Assembly: GCA_964425105.1 (NCBI GenBank)
Contig: CAYRLE010000016.1
Span: 1 to 38,228, forward strand
Length of the DNA stretch: 38,228 nucleotides
Direction: 5' to 3'
Origin: S012-109 sp964425105
Lineage (GTDB): Bacteria; Pseudomonadota; Gammaproteobacteria; SZUA-140
The translations under genes were made by a program, and so were the position numbers. The notes under the pieces are model-generated. The model worked only from the letters and a program-made list of their open reading frames with translations. It was not told where the DNA came from and did not search any database. Every line of letters starts with the position of its first letter. Position 1 is the first letter of the stretch. Shown here in pieces: positions 14,745 through 22,724 of this stretch.

Positions 14745-15617
14745 ATGGCCACACGTAGCAAGCTGCTGCCGCTGGGCGCGCTGTTGCTCAGCGCCACCCT
14801 GTGGGGCGTGTTCTGGTATCCCCTGCGGCTGTTGGAGCAGCAGGGCCTGGCGGGGCTGTGGTCTTCCCTGGTGATCTACGGTGCAGCCTTGGTGGTGAGC
14901 CTGCCGGTGTTGTGGCACTCGCGGCACGCCCTGCACCAGCCACGTCTGCTGGCCCTGCTGGCGCTGGCCAGCGGCTGGACCAACATCGCCTTCATCCTTG
15001 CGGTGCTGGAGGGCAACGTGGTGCGGGTGATGCTGCTGTTCTTCCTCTCGCCCCTGTGGACGGTGCTGCTGGGACGTTTCATTCTCGGCGAGCGCCTCAA
15101 TGCGGCTGCCCGCCTTACCCTATTACTGGCGGTGACAGGGTCAGTGATCATGCTCTGGGATCCCGCCCTGGGCGCCCCCTGGCCCAGGGAGACGGCCGAC
15201 TGGCTGGCCATCTCCGCCGGTTTCGCCTTCGCCCTGTCCAACGTGCTGGTGCGCAGGATGCAGCAGGTGCCGGTGCGCCTCAAGGCGATGGCCGCCTGGT
15301 GGGGGGTGGTGGGGCTGGCGCTGGTCATGATCGCGGCAGGGGCGCAGCCGCTCCCCGAAGTGGCATGGCCGGTATGGGCGGAGGCGGCCCTGCTCGGCGC
15401 CCTGGGCATCGTGCTCATGACCGTGGCGGTGGTGTACGGCGTGACCCACATGCCGGCCCACCGCTCGGCAGTGATCCTGCTCTTCGAACTGGTGGCTGGC
15501 GCTGTGTCCTCGCAACTGCTGACCCAGGAAGTGGTGCAGCCCCATGAGTGGCTGGGCGGGCTGCTCATTTTGACTGCGGGGTGGTTTGCGGCGCGGGCAT
15601 CGTTGGGGGAGAGGTGA
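14745..15617 (+). CDS. EamA/DMT-superfamily transporter
   Basis: A 290-residue integral membrane protein with about ten hydrophobic helices in two similar halves, the hallmark of drug/metabolite-type EamA exporters. The first helix is LLPLGALLLSATLWGVFWYP. Another characteristic part is MLLFFLSPLWTVLLGRFILGERL, where the ERL ends the first EamA repeat, and the matching second-half end follows SAVILLFELVAGAVSSQLL. The substrate cannot be told; relatives export amino acids or other metabolites. I start at the ATG at 14745 because the helix begins there. The upstream extension is repeat-derived. No Shine-Dalgarno is visible: a CT-rich repeat arm and a C8 run precede the ATG. The gene separates the dap genes from glnD-rrtA. 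Confidence 0.85.
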   Translation: MATRSKLLPLGALLLSATLWGVFWYPLRLLEQQGLAGLWSSLVIYGAALVVSLPVLWHSRHALHQPRLLALLALASGWTNIAFILAVLEGNVVRVMLLFFLSPLWTVLLGRFILGERLNAAARLTLLLAVTGSVIMLWDPALGAPWPRETADWLAISAGFAFALSNVLVRRMQQVPVRLKAMAAWWGVVGLALVMIAAGAQPLPEVAWPVWAEAALLGALGIVLMTVAVVYGVTHMPAHRSAVILLFELVAGAVSSQLLTQEVVQPHEWLGGLLILTAGWFAARASLGER

Positions 15618-15633
15618 TTGACTGAATAGTCCG

Positions 15634-15650
15634 GGTGGGCACCGCCCACC
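15634..15650. repeat. palindromic repeat, copy 1, at a convergent junction
   Basis: GGTGGGC-ACC-GCCCACC is a perfect 7-bp stem with a 3-base loop. It is the reverse complement of the core of the element at 37784-37806. It lies 16 bases after the EamA stop, between convergent EamA and rrtA, and is followed on the plus strand by AGGCTACATTTTTCG, so it may terminate EamA transcription. Confidence 0.75.
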
Positions 15651-15663
15651 AGGCTACATTTTT

Positions 15664-15698
15664 CGTGAGGGGTAAGGCGTGAGGGGTGAGGCGTGATC
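15664..15698. repeat. heptamer repeat array, left arm (EamA/rrtA)
   Basis: Units CGTGAGG, GGTAAGG, CGTGAGG, GGTGAGG and CGTGATC lie in perfect phase. The facing arm begins 16 bases later, allowing a long hairpin between the two convergent genes. Confidence 0.93.
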
Positions 15699-15714
15699 GC
15701 GGCTCAATCCCGCA

Positions 15715-15734
15715 CCTCACCCCTCACCCCTCAC
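15715..15734. repeat. heptamer repeat array, right arm (EamA/rrtA)
   Basis: Units CCTCACC, CCTCACC and CCTCAC are complementary to the left arm at 15664-15698. Confidence 0.92.
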
Positions 15735-15767
15735 AAAGAAGCGGGAGTGGTGTCCACCCGGCAAGAC

Positions 15768-16388
15768 TCAAAGGGGGGCGGGGGGGGATTTCTTCAGCAC
15801 ACGCAGCCCCTGCACTATCAGCGCCACGGCTGTGCCGGCGATGGCGCCGTAGAGGTGGGAATCCACTACCACGTAGCCACCAGCGAAGGATTCCGAGCCC
15901 GGCAGGGCGCCGTTGAACTGTTCCCAGGCCAGTTTGCCGATGATGAACAACAGCAGCAGGATCTCGGCGCGGTAGCCGGCGAAGAGACTCATCAGGGCGC
16001 CGGCCAGGAACATGCCGTGGAGTACGCCAGAGAGCCCCACATACCACTGGATGTCGGGGTTGAACAGCAGCAGCCCCAGGCCCACCGCCAGGGCGCTGAC
16101 CAGCAACACCACAATCCATTCCAGGGTGGAGAGCAGGCGCCCGAACAGGGCCCAGATGAGGAACATCCCTGCCAGGTTCATGGCCAGGTGTTTCCAGCCC
16201 AGGTGGCAGAGATGGGCGGTGATCAGGCGCCACACTTCTCCCTCGAGGATGCCGCTGCGGTCATAGCGCAGCCACAGGGTGAGATCGTTGCCGCCGATCA
16301 TGGTGGCCAGGGCCAGGACTGCGATGGCCCCCGGCAAGGCGAAGGACAGGGCTGGGGCGGCAGCAGGCGTTTCTTGCTGCTCGTTCAT
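15768..16388 (-). CDS. rrtA: Rhombosortase (rhomboid-family GlyGly-CTERM serine protease)
   Basis: An intramembrane rhomboid-type protease. The 206-residue protein has about six hydrophobic helices and a Ser/His dyad: Ser120 in YVGLSGVLHG and His178 in VVVDSHLYGA. The added KLAWEQ segment (about 152-157) and the VVVD-x-HLYGA form are typical of rhombosortases, which cleave GlyGly-CTERM tails of surface or secreted proteins (often type II secretion substrates), rather than of GlpG/AarA rhomboids. Its ATG overlaps the glnD stop by 4 bases (ATGA), so it is translated with glnD. No GlyGly-CTERM protein is in the window. The last codons contain C8 and C6 runs on the coding strand. Confidence 0.85.
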   Translation of the reverse strand: MNEQQETPAAAPALSFALPGAIAVLALATMIGGNDLTLWLRYDRSGILEGEVWRLITAHLCHLGWKHLAMNLAGMFLIWALFGRLLSTLEWIVVLLVSALAVGLGLLLFNPDIQWYVGLSGVLHGMFLAGALMSLFAGYRAEILLLLFIIGKLAWEQFNGALPGSESFAGGYVVVDSHLYGAIAGTAVALIVQGLRVLKKSPPAPL

Positions 16389-19021
16389 GTTTCCTCTTCC
16401 ACGTATTTGATGATCGCCGCGCGCAACTGGCTGAACTGGTCCTCGCTTTCCAGGGGGCGGTTGTCACGGTCGGTGATGAAGAAGATATCCTCCACCCGTT
16501 CGCCGAAGGTGGCAATCTTGGCGTTGTGGACGCGCACGCCACAGTCCACGAAGGCGCGCCCCACCCGGGCCAGCAGCCCCGGGCGGTCGCTGGTGATCAG
16601 TTCGGCGATGGTATGACGGTTGTGATGATCGCAGCTGAAGGTGATCTGGGTGGCGATGCTGAAGTGGCGCAGCTGACGCGCCGCGCGGCGGCTGATCTGC
16701 ATCTCCTCCAGAGTGGAGCGGGTGAGGCGCTCTTTCAGCCCCATCATGATGTCCTGCAGGTGCTCCGGACTGTGAATGGGCTGGCCCATGGCGTCCAGTA
16801 CGATATAGGTGTCCAGGGTGTAGCCGCCGTGGGTGGTGATGATGCGCGCATCGACGATGTCCAGGCCCATGCTGTCCAGGGACATGGCGGTCATGGCGAA
16901 CAGGTGATCGTGGTCGAGGGTGTAGAGAAAGATCTCCGTGCCGCCGCGCTGGGTCTCTTCGCGCACCACCACCAGCGGCAGGTCATCCGCCTTGGCGTTG
17001 AGGATGGTCTGGCTGTGCCAGGCGATCTCATCGGGCGAATGGCGCAGAAAATAGTCTTCTTCCAGGGTCTCCCAGAGGGCGGCGACCTGCGCATGGCTGG
17101 CGGCCGGCAGCAATTGCAACGCCGCTTCCTGGTTTCTGCGAATGAACTGTCCCTTGTCCACGGGGCGGTCCAGTCCCCGGCGCAGCATGTCCCGGGTGCG
17201 CTGGTAGAGATCCTTGAGCAGGGAATCCTTCCAGCTGTTCCACAGGGTGGGGTTGGTGCCGCGGATATCGGCCACAGTGAGCAGATAGAGGTGGTCGAGG
17301 TGCAGCTGGTCGCCCACGGTACGGGCGAATTCGCTGATGATCTCGGGATCGCTGATGTCCTGGTGCTGGGCGGTGACGGACATGATCAGGTGGTTCTTCA
17401 CCAGCCAGCTGACCAGGGCGGTGTCGAATTCGCTGAGGCCGTGGTGGCGGCAGAAGACGGCGGCATCCTCCGCCCCCAGTTCGGAGTGGTCGCCGCCCCG
17501 TCCCTTGCCGATGTCGTGGAACAGGGCCGCGAGATAGAGCAGTTCCAGTTTGGGAATGGTCTTGATGATCTGGCTGCAGAGGGGGAATTCCCGGGCGAAT
17601 TCCGGCACCGTGAAACGGCGCACGTTGCGCAGCACCATCAGGGTATGGTCGTCCACCGTATAGACGTGGAACAGGTCATATTGCATCTGGCCGACGATTT
17701 TGGCGAAGGCCGGGAAATAGGCGGCCAGGATGCCATAGCGGTTCATACGCCGCAGTTCGTGGGTGATGCCCTGGGGTTGGCGCAGGATCTCCATGAACAG
17801 GCTGCGGCAGCGCAGGTCGTTGCGGAAGCTGTCGTCGATCAGATGGCGCTGGGCGCGGATCAGGCGGATAGTGCTGGCCCGCACCCCCTGGATCTCGGGG
17901 CGCTGTTCCAGGTGCAGGAAGATTTCCAGCAGCGCAAAAGGGTAGTGCTGAAAGACATCGTCGTGAGTGACCTCTATGAAGTCGTTACAGATGCGGAAGC
18001 GCTTGTTGATGGCCTCCAGCTGCACCGGCTTGTTGCGATAGAGAATGGCCTCCTGGAACAGCTGCAGCAGCATCTCGTTGAGGCGGCTCAACTCGGTGAT
18101 GGTGCGGTAGTAGTCGCGCATGAACTTTTCCACCGCCAGGTGTTGACCATCGTCGCGGTAACCGAACTGCTTGGCCAGGGTGCTCTGGAAGTCGAATAGC
18201 AGACGGTTCTCGGCGCGCCCGCTGACGATGTGCAGGGCATAGCGCACCCGCCACAGGAATTCCTGGCCGTTGCTCAACTCCTGGAATTCCCGGGGGGTGA
18301 GGAAGCCGTGATCCACCAATTCCGCCAGGGTGGCGGCGCCGAAATGGCGTTTTGCCACCCAGGCGATGATCTGGATGTCGCGCAGGCCGCCGGGTCCTTC
18401 CTTGACGTTGGGCTCCAGGTTATAGGCAGTGTCGTGGTATTTGTGGTAGCGCCGCTCCTGTTCCTCGCGCTTGGCGGCGAAGAAGGCATCCACTGGCCAG
18501 ATCTGATCGGGCGTGGTGCGCCGGCACATTTCCTGGTACAGGGCCTCGTCGCCCGCCAGCAGCCGCGATTCCATGAGGTTGGTGATCACCGTGATGTCGG
18601 CGGCGGCCTGCTCGATGCATTCCTCCACGGTGCGCACGCTGTGGCCTACCTCCAGCCCCATGTCCCAGAGGAAGACCAGGAACTTTTCGATGGCCTCCTG
18701 GTGGCGCTGCTGGCCGTCGGGGGCCAGCAGGATCAGCAGGTCGATGTCGGAGCCGGGGTGCAACTCGCCGCGCCCGTAGCCACCCACGGCCACCAGGGCG
18801 CAGCCTGGGGCGGCGCCGGCAAAGCAGCGCTGCCAGGCACGGCTCAGTAATTCGTCGATGAGGCGACTGCGCGCCTGCACCAGTTCGCTCACCGGCGCAC
18901 CTGCCAGAAACTGTTCCTGCAACTGTTCGCTGGCACTGCGCAGGGTCTGGCGGAACACCGTCAGCGGTGACTGCGCACTGGCCAGGGCGGCATCGAAATC
19001 AGTGGCGGGAAACAGGGGCAT
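16385..19021 (-). CDS. glnD: Bifunctional uridylyltransferase/uridylyl-removing enzyme GlnD
   Basis: The glutamine sensor that uridylylates PII when nitrogen is short and removes UMP when glutamine is plentiful, controlling glutamine synthetase and nitrogen regulation. The 878-residue product (E. coli 890) has a nucleotidyltransferase motif GGYGRGELHPGSDIDLL with metal-binding Asp92 and Asp94. An HD phosphohydrolase site, LFHDIGKGRGGDH, lies near residue 500, and two ACT domains follow in the last 200 residues (YTLDTYIVLDAMG and the segment starting ELITSDRPGLLARVG). It lies 10 bases after map, with a weak ribosome-binding site. map-glnD-dapC is a conserved order; here rrtA and the EamA gene have come between glnD and dapC. 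Confidence 0.97.
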   Translation of the reverse strand: MPLFPATDFDAALASAQSPLTVFRQTLRSASEQLQEQFLAGAPVSELVQARSRLIDELLSRAWQRCFAGAAPGCALVAVGGYGRGELHPGSDIDLLILLAPDGQQRHQEAIEKFLVFLWDMGLEVGHSVRTVEECIEQAAADITVITNLMESRLLAGDEALYQEMCRRTTPDQIWPVDAFFAAKREEQERRYHKYHDTAYNLEPNVKEGPGGLRDIQIIAWVAKRHFGAATLAELVDHGFLTPREFQELSNGQEFLWRVRYALHIVSGRAENRLLFDFQSTLAKQFGYRDDGQHLAVEKFMRDYYRTITELSRLNEMLLQLFQEAILYRNKPVQLEAINKRFRICNDFIEVTHDDVFQHYPFALLEIFLHLEQRPEIQGVRASTIRLIRAQRHLIDDSFRNDLRCRSLFMEILRQPQGITHELRRMNRYGILAAYFPAFAKIVGQMQYDLFHVYTVDDHTLMVLRNVRRFTVPEFAREFPLCSQIIKTIPKLELLYLAALFHDIGKGRGGDHSELGAEDAAVFCRHHGLSEFDTALVSWLVKNHLIMSVTAQHQDISDPEIISEFARTVGDQLHLDHLYLLTVADIRGTNPTLWNSWKDSLLKDLYQRTRDMLRRGLDRPVDKGQFIRRNQEAALQLLPAASHAQVAALWETLEEDYFLRHSPDEIAWHSQTILNAKADDLPLVVVREETQRGGTEIFLYTLDHDHLFAMTAMSLDSMGLDIVDARIITTHGGYTLDTYIVLDAMGQPIHSPEHLQDIMMGLKERLTRSTLEEMQISRRAARQLRHFSIATQITFSCDHHNRHTIAELITSDRPGLLARVGRAFVDCGVRVHNAKIATFGERVEDIFFITDRDNRPLESEDQFSQLRAAIIKYVEEET

Positions 19022-19031
19022 GGCAGAGGGT

Positions 19032-19799
19032 TCAATACTCAGCCTGGGCGCGGCGGGTCAGGATCTCGACACCGTCGTCGGTCACCAGCACCGTATGTTC
19101 CCACTGCGCCGAGAGGCTGCGGTCCTTGGTGACCACCGTCCACTGATCGGGCAGCAGTTTGACGAAGCGCTTGCCGGCATTGACCATGGGCTCGATGGTG
19201 AAGGTCATGCCTGCCTCCAGCGCCACGCCGGTGCCGGGCTTGCCATAGTGCAGCACCTGGGGCTCCTCGTGAAAGTTGCGGCCGATGCCGTGGCCGCAGT
19301 ATTCCCGGACGATGGACATGTTGTGCGCTTCGGCGTGACGCTGGATGGCATGACCGATGTCTCCCAGGCGGATGCCGGGGCGCACCATGTCGATGCCGAT
19401 GCACAGGCATTCGTAGCTGATGCGGGTGACACGGCGTGCGATCACCGAGGGCTCGCCGACGAAGAACATCTTGCTGGTGTCGCCATGCCAGCCATCCTTG
19501 ATGACGGTGATGTCGATGTTGATGATGTCGCCGTTCTTCAATACCCGCTTGCCGGGGATGCCGTGGCATACCTGGTGGTTGACCGAGGTGCAGATGGACT
19601 TTGGAAAACCGTGGTAGTTGAGAGGGGCGGGCACGGCCTGCTGCACCTGGGTGATGTATTGGTGGCAGATCTGGTCCAGTTCCTCGGTGGTGACCCCCGC
19701 CTTGACATGAGGTTCGATCATCTCCAGCACCTCGGCGGCGAGGCGGCCGGCGACACGCATTTTTTCGATTTCTTCAGGTGTCTTGATATGAATGCTCAT
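19032..19799 (-). CDS. map: Methionine aminopeptidase, type I
   Basis: Removes the N-terminal methionine from nascent proteins. The 255-residue protein has His79 (VCHGIPG) and the metal ligands Asp96 and Asp107 (INIDITVIKDGWHGDTSK). It also has the His of GHGIGRNFHEEP, the Glu of FTIEPMVN and the Glu of QWEHTVL. These match E. coli residues 79, 97, 108, 171, 204 and 235. No strong ribosome-binding site is seen before the ATG at 19799. It is divergent from rpsB, the usual arrangement, and begins the map-glnD-rrtA transcript. Confidence 0.97.
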   Translation of the reverse strand: MSIHIKTPEEIEKMRVAGRLAAEVLEMIEPHVKAGVTTEELDQICHQYITQVQQAVPAPLNYHGFPKSICTSVNHQVCHGIPGKRVLKNGDIINIDITVIKDGWHGDTSKMFFVGEPSVIARRVTRISYECLCIGIDMVRPGIRLGDIGHAIQRHAEAHNMSIVREYCGHGIGRNFHEEPQVLHYGKPGTGVALEAGMTFTIEPMVNAGKRFVKLLPDQWTVVTKDRSLSAQWEHTVLVTDDGVEILTRRAQAEY

Positions 19800-19831
19800 C
19801 AGAATAATTCAGGTGTGGGGTGCAGGCAGGC

Positions 19832-19861
19832 ATACTACCCCGTTTGGAGAATATTTTGCAA
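19832..19861 (-). promoter_or_regulatory. candidate map promoter
   Basis: Reading leftward: TTGCAA (19861-19856), an 18-bp spacer and TAGTAT (19837-19832), giving a leader of about 25 nt before map. It is a moderate consensus match, back to back with the rpsB promoter. Confidence 0.5.
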
Positions 19862-19894
19862 AGCCACACTTTTCAGGGGGAATTTCCGCATTTA

Positions 19895-19923
19895 TTGTGA
19901 TGTTATAGGCTTTGTGGTATAAA
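19895..19923 (+). promoter_or_regulatory. rpsB-tsf promoter
   Basis: TTGTGA (19895-19900), a 17-bp spacer and TATAAA (19918-19923), followed by a G+C-rich discriminator. Initiation near 19930 leaves a leader of about 155 nt before rpsB. Confidence 0.65.
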
Positions 19924-19929
19924 ACGCGC

Positions 19930-20086
19930 CCGGAGACGGGTGTTTTGCCCGCTTCGGATACTTAGACCAGGACGATTGATCATCCTGGTAAACGACACAC
20001 ATACACCGTCACATGCATCTGGGTGCCCTCCTGGGGTGGACGCATGGGGTGTATGGAGGCCCAACCCGATAAAAGGAGAAGTATAG
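19930..20086 (+). promoter_or_regulatory. structured rpsB leader, candidate S2 autoregulatory element
   Basis: The long 5' UTR can fold into at least two stems. ACCAGGA (19966-19972) pairs with TCCTGGT (19983-19989). A distal structure near the start has ATACACC pairing with GGTGTAT and, nested inside, ATGC pairing with GCAT. The ribosome-binding site AAAAGGAGAA lies just after it. In E. coli S2 represses rpsB-tsf through its leader; that this leader does so here is inferred from position and foldability. Confidence 0.45.
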
Positions 20087-21019
20087 ATGTCTAACGTCAC
20101 CATGCGTCAGATGCTGGAGGCCGGCGTGCACTTCGGCCACCAGACCCGCTACTGGAATCCCAAGATGGCCCCCTATATCTACGGGGAGCGCAGCAAGATC
20201 CACATCATCAACCTCGAGAAGACCCTGCCGTTGTTCAACGAGGCCATGAACTTTCTCGGCAGCCTGGCCGCCAACAAGGGTACGGTGCTGTTCGTGGGTA
20301 CCAAGCGCGCGGCTCGCGAAACCATCCGCGAGGAGGCCAGCCGCTGCGGTATGCCCTATGTGGATCAACGCTGGATGGGTGGCATGCTCACCAACTTCAA
20401 GACCCTCAAGATCTCCATCAAGCGACTCAAGGATCTGGAGGCGATGTTTGCCGATGGCACCATCGACCGTCTCAGCAAGAAGGAGGCCCTGGGTCTGAAG
20501 CGCGAACTCGACAAGCTGGAGCGCAGCCTGGGTGGCATCAAGGACATGAACGGCCTGCCCGACGCTATGTTCGTGGTGGACGTGGGCTATGAGAAGATTG
20601 CCGTTTCCGAGGCCGTCAAGCTGGGTATCCCGGTGGTCGGCGTCGTGGACACCAACAACAGCCCTGCCAACATCGATTACATCATTCCCGGTAATGACGA
20701 TGCCATCCGTGCCATCCGGCTCTATGCCAGCAGTGCCGCCGACGCCATTCTCGAAGGCCGCGCCAGCGTCGCGCAGCTGAGCGGCACGGAGGACGACTTC
20801 GTCGAAGTGGACGAAAGCGGCACGCCGGCCGAGGGGGGAGAAAAGAAGCCCGTCAAGAAGGCGGCCAAAAAGGTTGCCGTGAAGAGCAAGACCGCGGCCA
20901 AGGCAGAGCAAGCTGCGCCAGCCGCTGAGGCTGCCAGTGAGGAGGCCGCCCCTGAAGAGGCAGCGGGCGGAGCGGGCGACAGTGGCGAAGAGCCGGTGGC
21001 CAAGGTCTCGGCGGAGTAA
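20087..21019 (+). CDS. rpsB: 30S ribosomal protein S2 with a long C-terminal tail
   Basis: S2 binds the head/body junction of the 30S subunit near S1. The core is typical: VTMRQMLEAGVHFGHQTRYW at the start, YIYGERSKIHIINLEKT, DQRWMGGMLTNFKT and VGVVDTNNSP. The product has 310 residues against 241 in E. coli. From about residue 240 the extra length is low-complexity Ala/Glu/Lys, first basic (KKPVKKAAKKVAVKSK), then acidic (EEAAPEEAAGG). No frameshift or fused domain is apparent; the tail is probably disordered. A strong AAAAGGAGAA site precedes the ATG. Confidence 0.97.
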   Translation: MSNVTMRQMLEAGVHFGHQTRYWNPKMAPYIYGERSKIHIINLEKTLPLFNEAMNFLGSLAANKGTVLFVGTKRAARETIREEASRCGMPYVDQRWMGGMLTNFKTLKISIKRLKDLEAMFADGTIDRLSKKEALGLKRELDKLERSLGGIKDMNGLPDAMFVVDVGYEKIAVSEAVKLGIPVVGVVDTNNSPANIDYIIPGNDDAIRAIRLYASSAADAILEGRASVAQLSGTEDDFVEVDESGTPAEGGEKKPVKKAAKKVAVKSKTAAKAEQAAPAAEAASEEAAPEEAAGGAGDSGEEPVAKVSAE

Positions 21020-21089
21020 GGCCGGCGCAGGCTCCCACTGCTGGTTTTTTGGAAAAAAGACTTACGAAGATTGTGTGAGGTTATGAGTA

Positions 21090-21980
21090 ATGACGATTAC
21101 AGCAGCACTGGTTAAGGAACTCCGCGAGCGTACCGGCTCCGGCATGATGGAATGCAAAAAGGCCTTGGTAGAGACCAACGGTGATCTGGAGGCCGCCATC
21201 GATCTGATGCGCAAGACCGGTCTGGCCAAGGCCGGCAAGAAGGCCGGACGGACTGCCGCCGAAGGTATCATTGTCATGGAGTTGGCCGACGACCGCAGCA
21301 GCGGCGCCATGGTAGAGGTGAACTGCGAAACCGATTTCGTCGCCAAGGGCGACGATTTTCAGGACTTCGCCCGCTGTGTCATCCAGCGCATCCTCGCGGC
21401 GCGCCCCGCCGATGTGGCCGCATTGCTGGGGTTGCCGGTGGCAGAGGGCAGTGATGTTTCCCTGGAGACCGCGCGCAAGGAACTGATCGCCAAGATCGGC
21501 GAGAACGTCAATGTGCGGCGTTTCACCTTGTTCGAGGCCTCCACGGCCGGCCGCATCGGTGGTTATCTGCATGGTGCGCGCATCGGCGTGCTGGTGGAGC
21601 TGCAGGGCGGCGACGAGGCACTGGCCAAGGATATCGCCATGCATATCGCCGCCACCAACCCCGTGGCCATCGACGAAAGCGATGTGCCGGCGGAACTGCT
21701 GGACAAAGAGAAGGAGATCATTTCCGTGCAGGCCGCCGAGAGCGGCAAGCCTGCCGAGATCATCGAGAAAATGGTGGCAGGAAGGATCCGCAAGTTCATC
21801 GCCGAGGTCACGCTGTGCGGCCAGCCCTTCGTCAAGGACCCCGACACCACCGTGGGCAAGCTGCTGGACAAGGCCGGCGCCAAGGTGCTGCGCTTCCAGC
21901 GCTTCGAGGTGGGCGAGGGCATCGAGAAGGAAGAAGGCGATTTCGCCGCCGAGGTGATGGCCCAGGTCCAAGGGGCCTGA
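21090..21980 (+). CDS. tsf: Elongation factor Ts
   Basis: Guanine-nucleotide exchange factor for EF-Tu. The 296-residue protein has the N-terminal UBA-like domain (LVKELRERTGSGMMECKKAL) and the TDFVAK motif at residues 81-86 that contacts EF-Tu. Two core subdomains end with QPFVKDPDTTVGKLL and a coiled-coil segment. It follows rpsB after 70 bases. The start region reads GTGTGAGGTTATGAGTAATG, with GAGG as ribosome-binding site. Confidence 0.98.
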   Translation: MTITAALVKELRERTGSGMMECKKALVETNGDLEAAIDLMRKTGLAKAGKKAGRTAAEGIIVMELADDRSSGAMVEVNCETDFVAKGDDFQDFARCVIQRILAARPADVAALLGLPVAEGSDVSLETARKELIAKIGENVNVRRFTLFEASTAGRIGGYLHGARIGVLVELQGGDEALAKDIAMHIAATNPVAIDESDVPAELLDKEKEIISVQAAESGKPAEIIEKMVAGRIRKFIAEVTLCGQPFVKDPDTTVGKLLDKAGAKVLRFQRFEVGEGIEKEEGDFAAEVMAQVQGA

Positions 21981-21983
21981 GGC

Positions 21984-22712
21984 ATGGAGAACGCCGCCAC
22001 CGTCGTGCCGGTCTACCGCCGCATCCTCCTCAAGTTGAGCGGGGAGGCATTGATGGGGGCCGACGAGTACGGCATCAACCCGGAGGTGGTCAAGCGCATC
22101 GCCTCGGAGATCGAGGATCTGCTGGCCATCGGCGTGCAGGTGGCCATGGTGGTGGGTGGCGGCAACATCTTCCGTGGCGTGCAGCTCTCCGCCTGTGGCC
22201 TGGACCGGGTGACCGGCGACCACATGGGTATGTTGGCCACGGTGATCAACGCCCTGGCGCTGCAGGATGCCCTGGAGAAGCGCGGCCTCTATGCGCGCGT
22301 CATGTCGGCGGTGAAGATCAACCAGATCTGCGAGGACTACATCCGGCGCCGCGCCGTACGTCACCTGGAGAAGGGGCGGGTGGTGGTGCTGGCGGCGGGC
22401 ACCGGCAACCCTTTCTTCACCACGGACTCGGCAGCCAGCCTGCGCGGCATCGAGATCGGCGCCGACGCAGTGCTCAAGGCCACCAAGGTGGACGGCGTCT
22501 ATTCCGCCGACCCCAAGCGTGATCCCGACGCGGCGTTCTATTCCCACCTCACCTATGACGAGGTGCTGGACAACAGGCTGGATGTCATGGACGCCACGGC
22601 GGTGGTCCTGTGCCGGGACAATCACATGCCGCTGCGGGTCTTCAACATCACCAAGCCGGGCACGCTGCGCCGCGTGGTGCTGGGCGAAGACGTGGGTACA
22701 CTGGTGGAATAA
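21984..22712 (+). CDS. pyrH: UMP kinase
   Basis: Phosphorylates UMP to UDP, supplying all pyrimidine nucleotides; an amino-acid-kinase-fold enzyme unlike eukaryotic UMP kinases. The 242-residue protein (E. coli 241) has RILLKLSGEALMG, VVGGGNIFRG, GDHMGMLATVINALAL and AAGTGNPFFTTDSAA. It starts 3 bases after tsf with AAGGGG upstream, in the conserved rpsB-tsf-pyrH-frr order. Confidence 0.98.
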   Translation: MENAATVVPVYRRILLKLSGEALMGADEYGINPEVVKRIASEIEDLLAIGVQVAMVVGGGNIFRGVQLSACGLDRVTGDHMGMLATVINALALQDALEKRGLYARVMSAVKINQICEDYIRRRAVRHLEKGRVVVLAAGTGNPFFTTDSAASLRGIEIGADAVLKATKVDGVYSADPKRDPDAAFYSHLTYDEVLDNRLDVMDATAVVLCRDNHMPLRVFNITKPGTLRRVVLGEDVGTLVE

Positions 22713-22724
22713 AGGGGACAGGAG

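Noticed and set aside
21026..21060. Possible terminator between rpsB and tsf (GCAG...CTGC then T6)
   Set aside because: The stem is only 4 bp, and the T run also pairs with a following A run, so the evidence is too weak.
21074..21092. TGTGAGG and AGTAATG before and at the tsf start, resembling heptamer units
   Set aside because: The two units are 12 bases apart, not in 7-bp phase, with no facing arm. It is better read as an ordinary ribosome-binding site and start.
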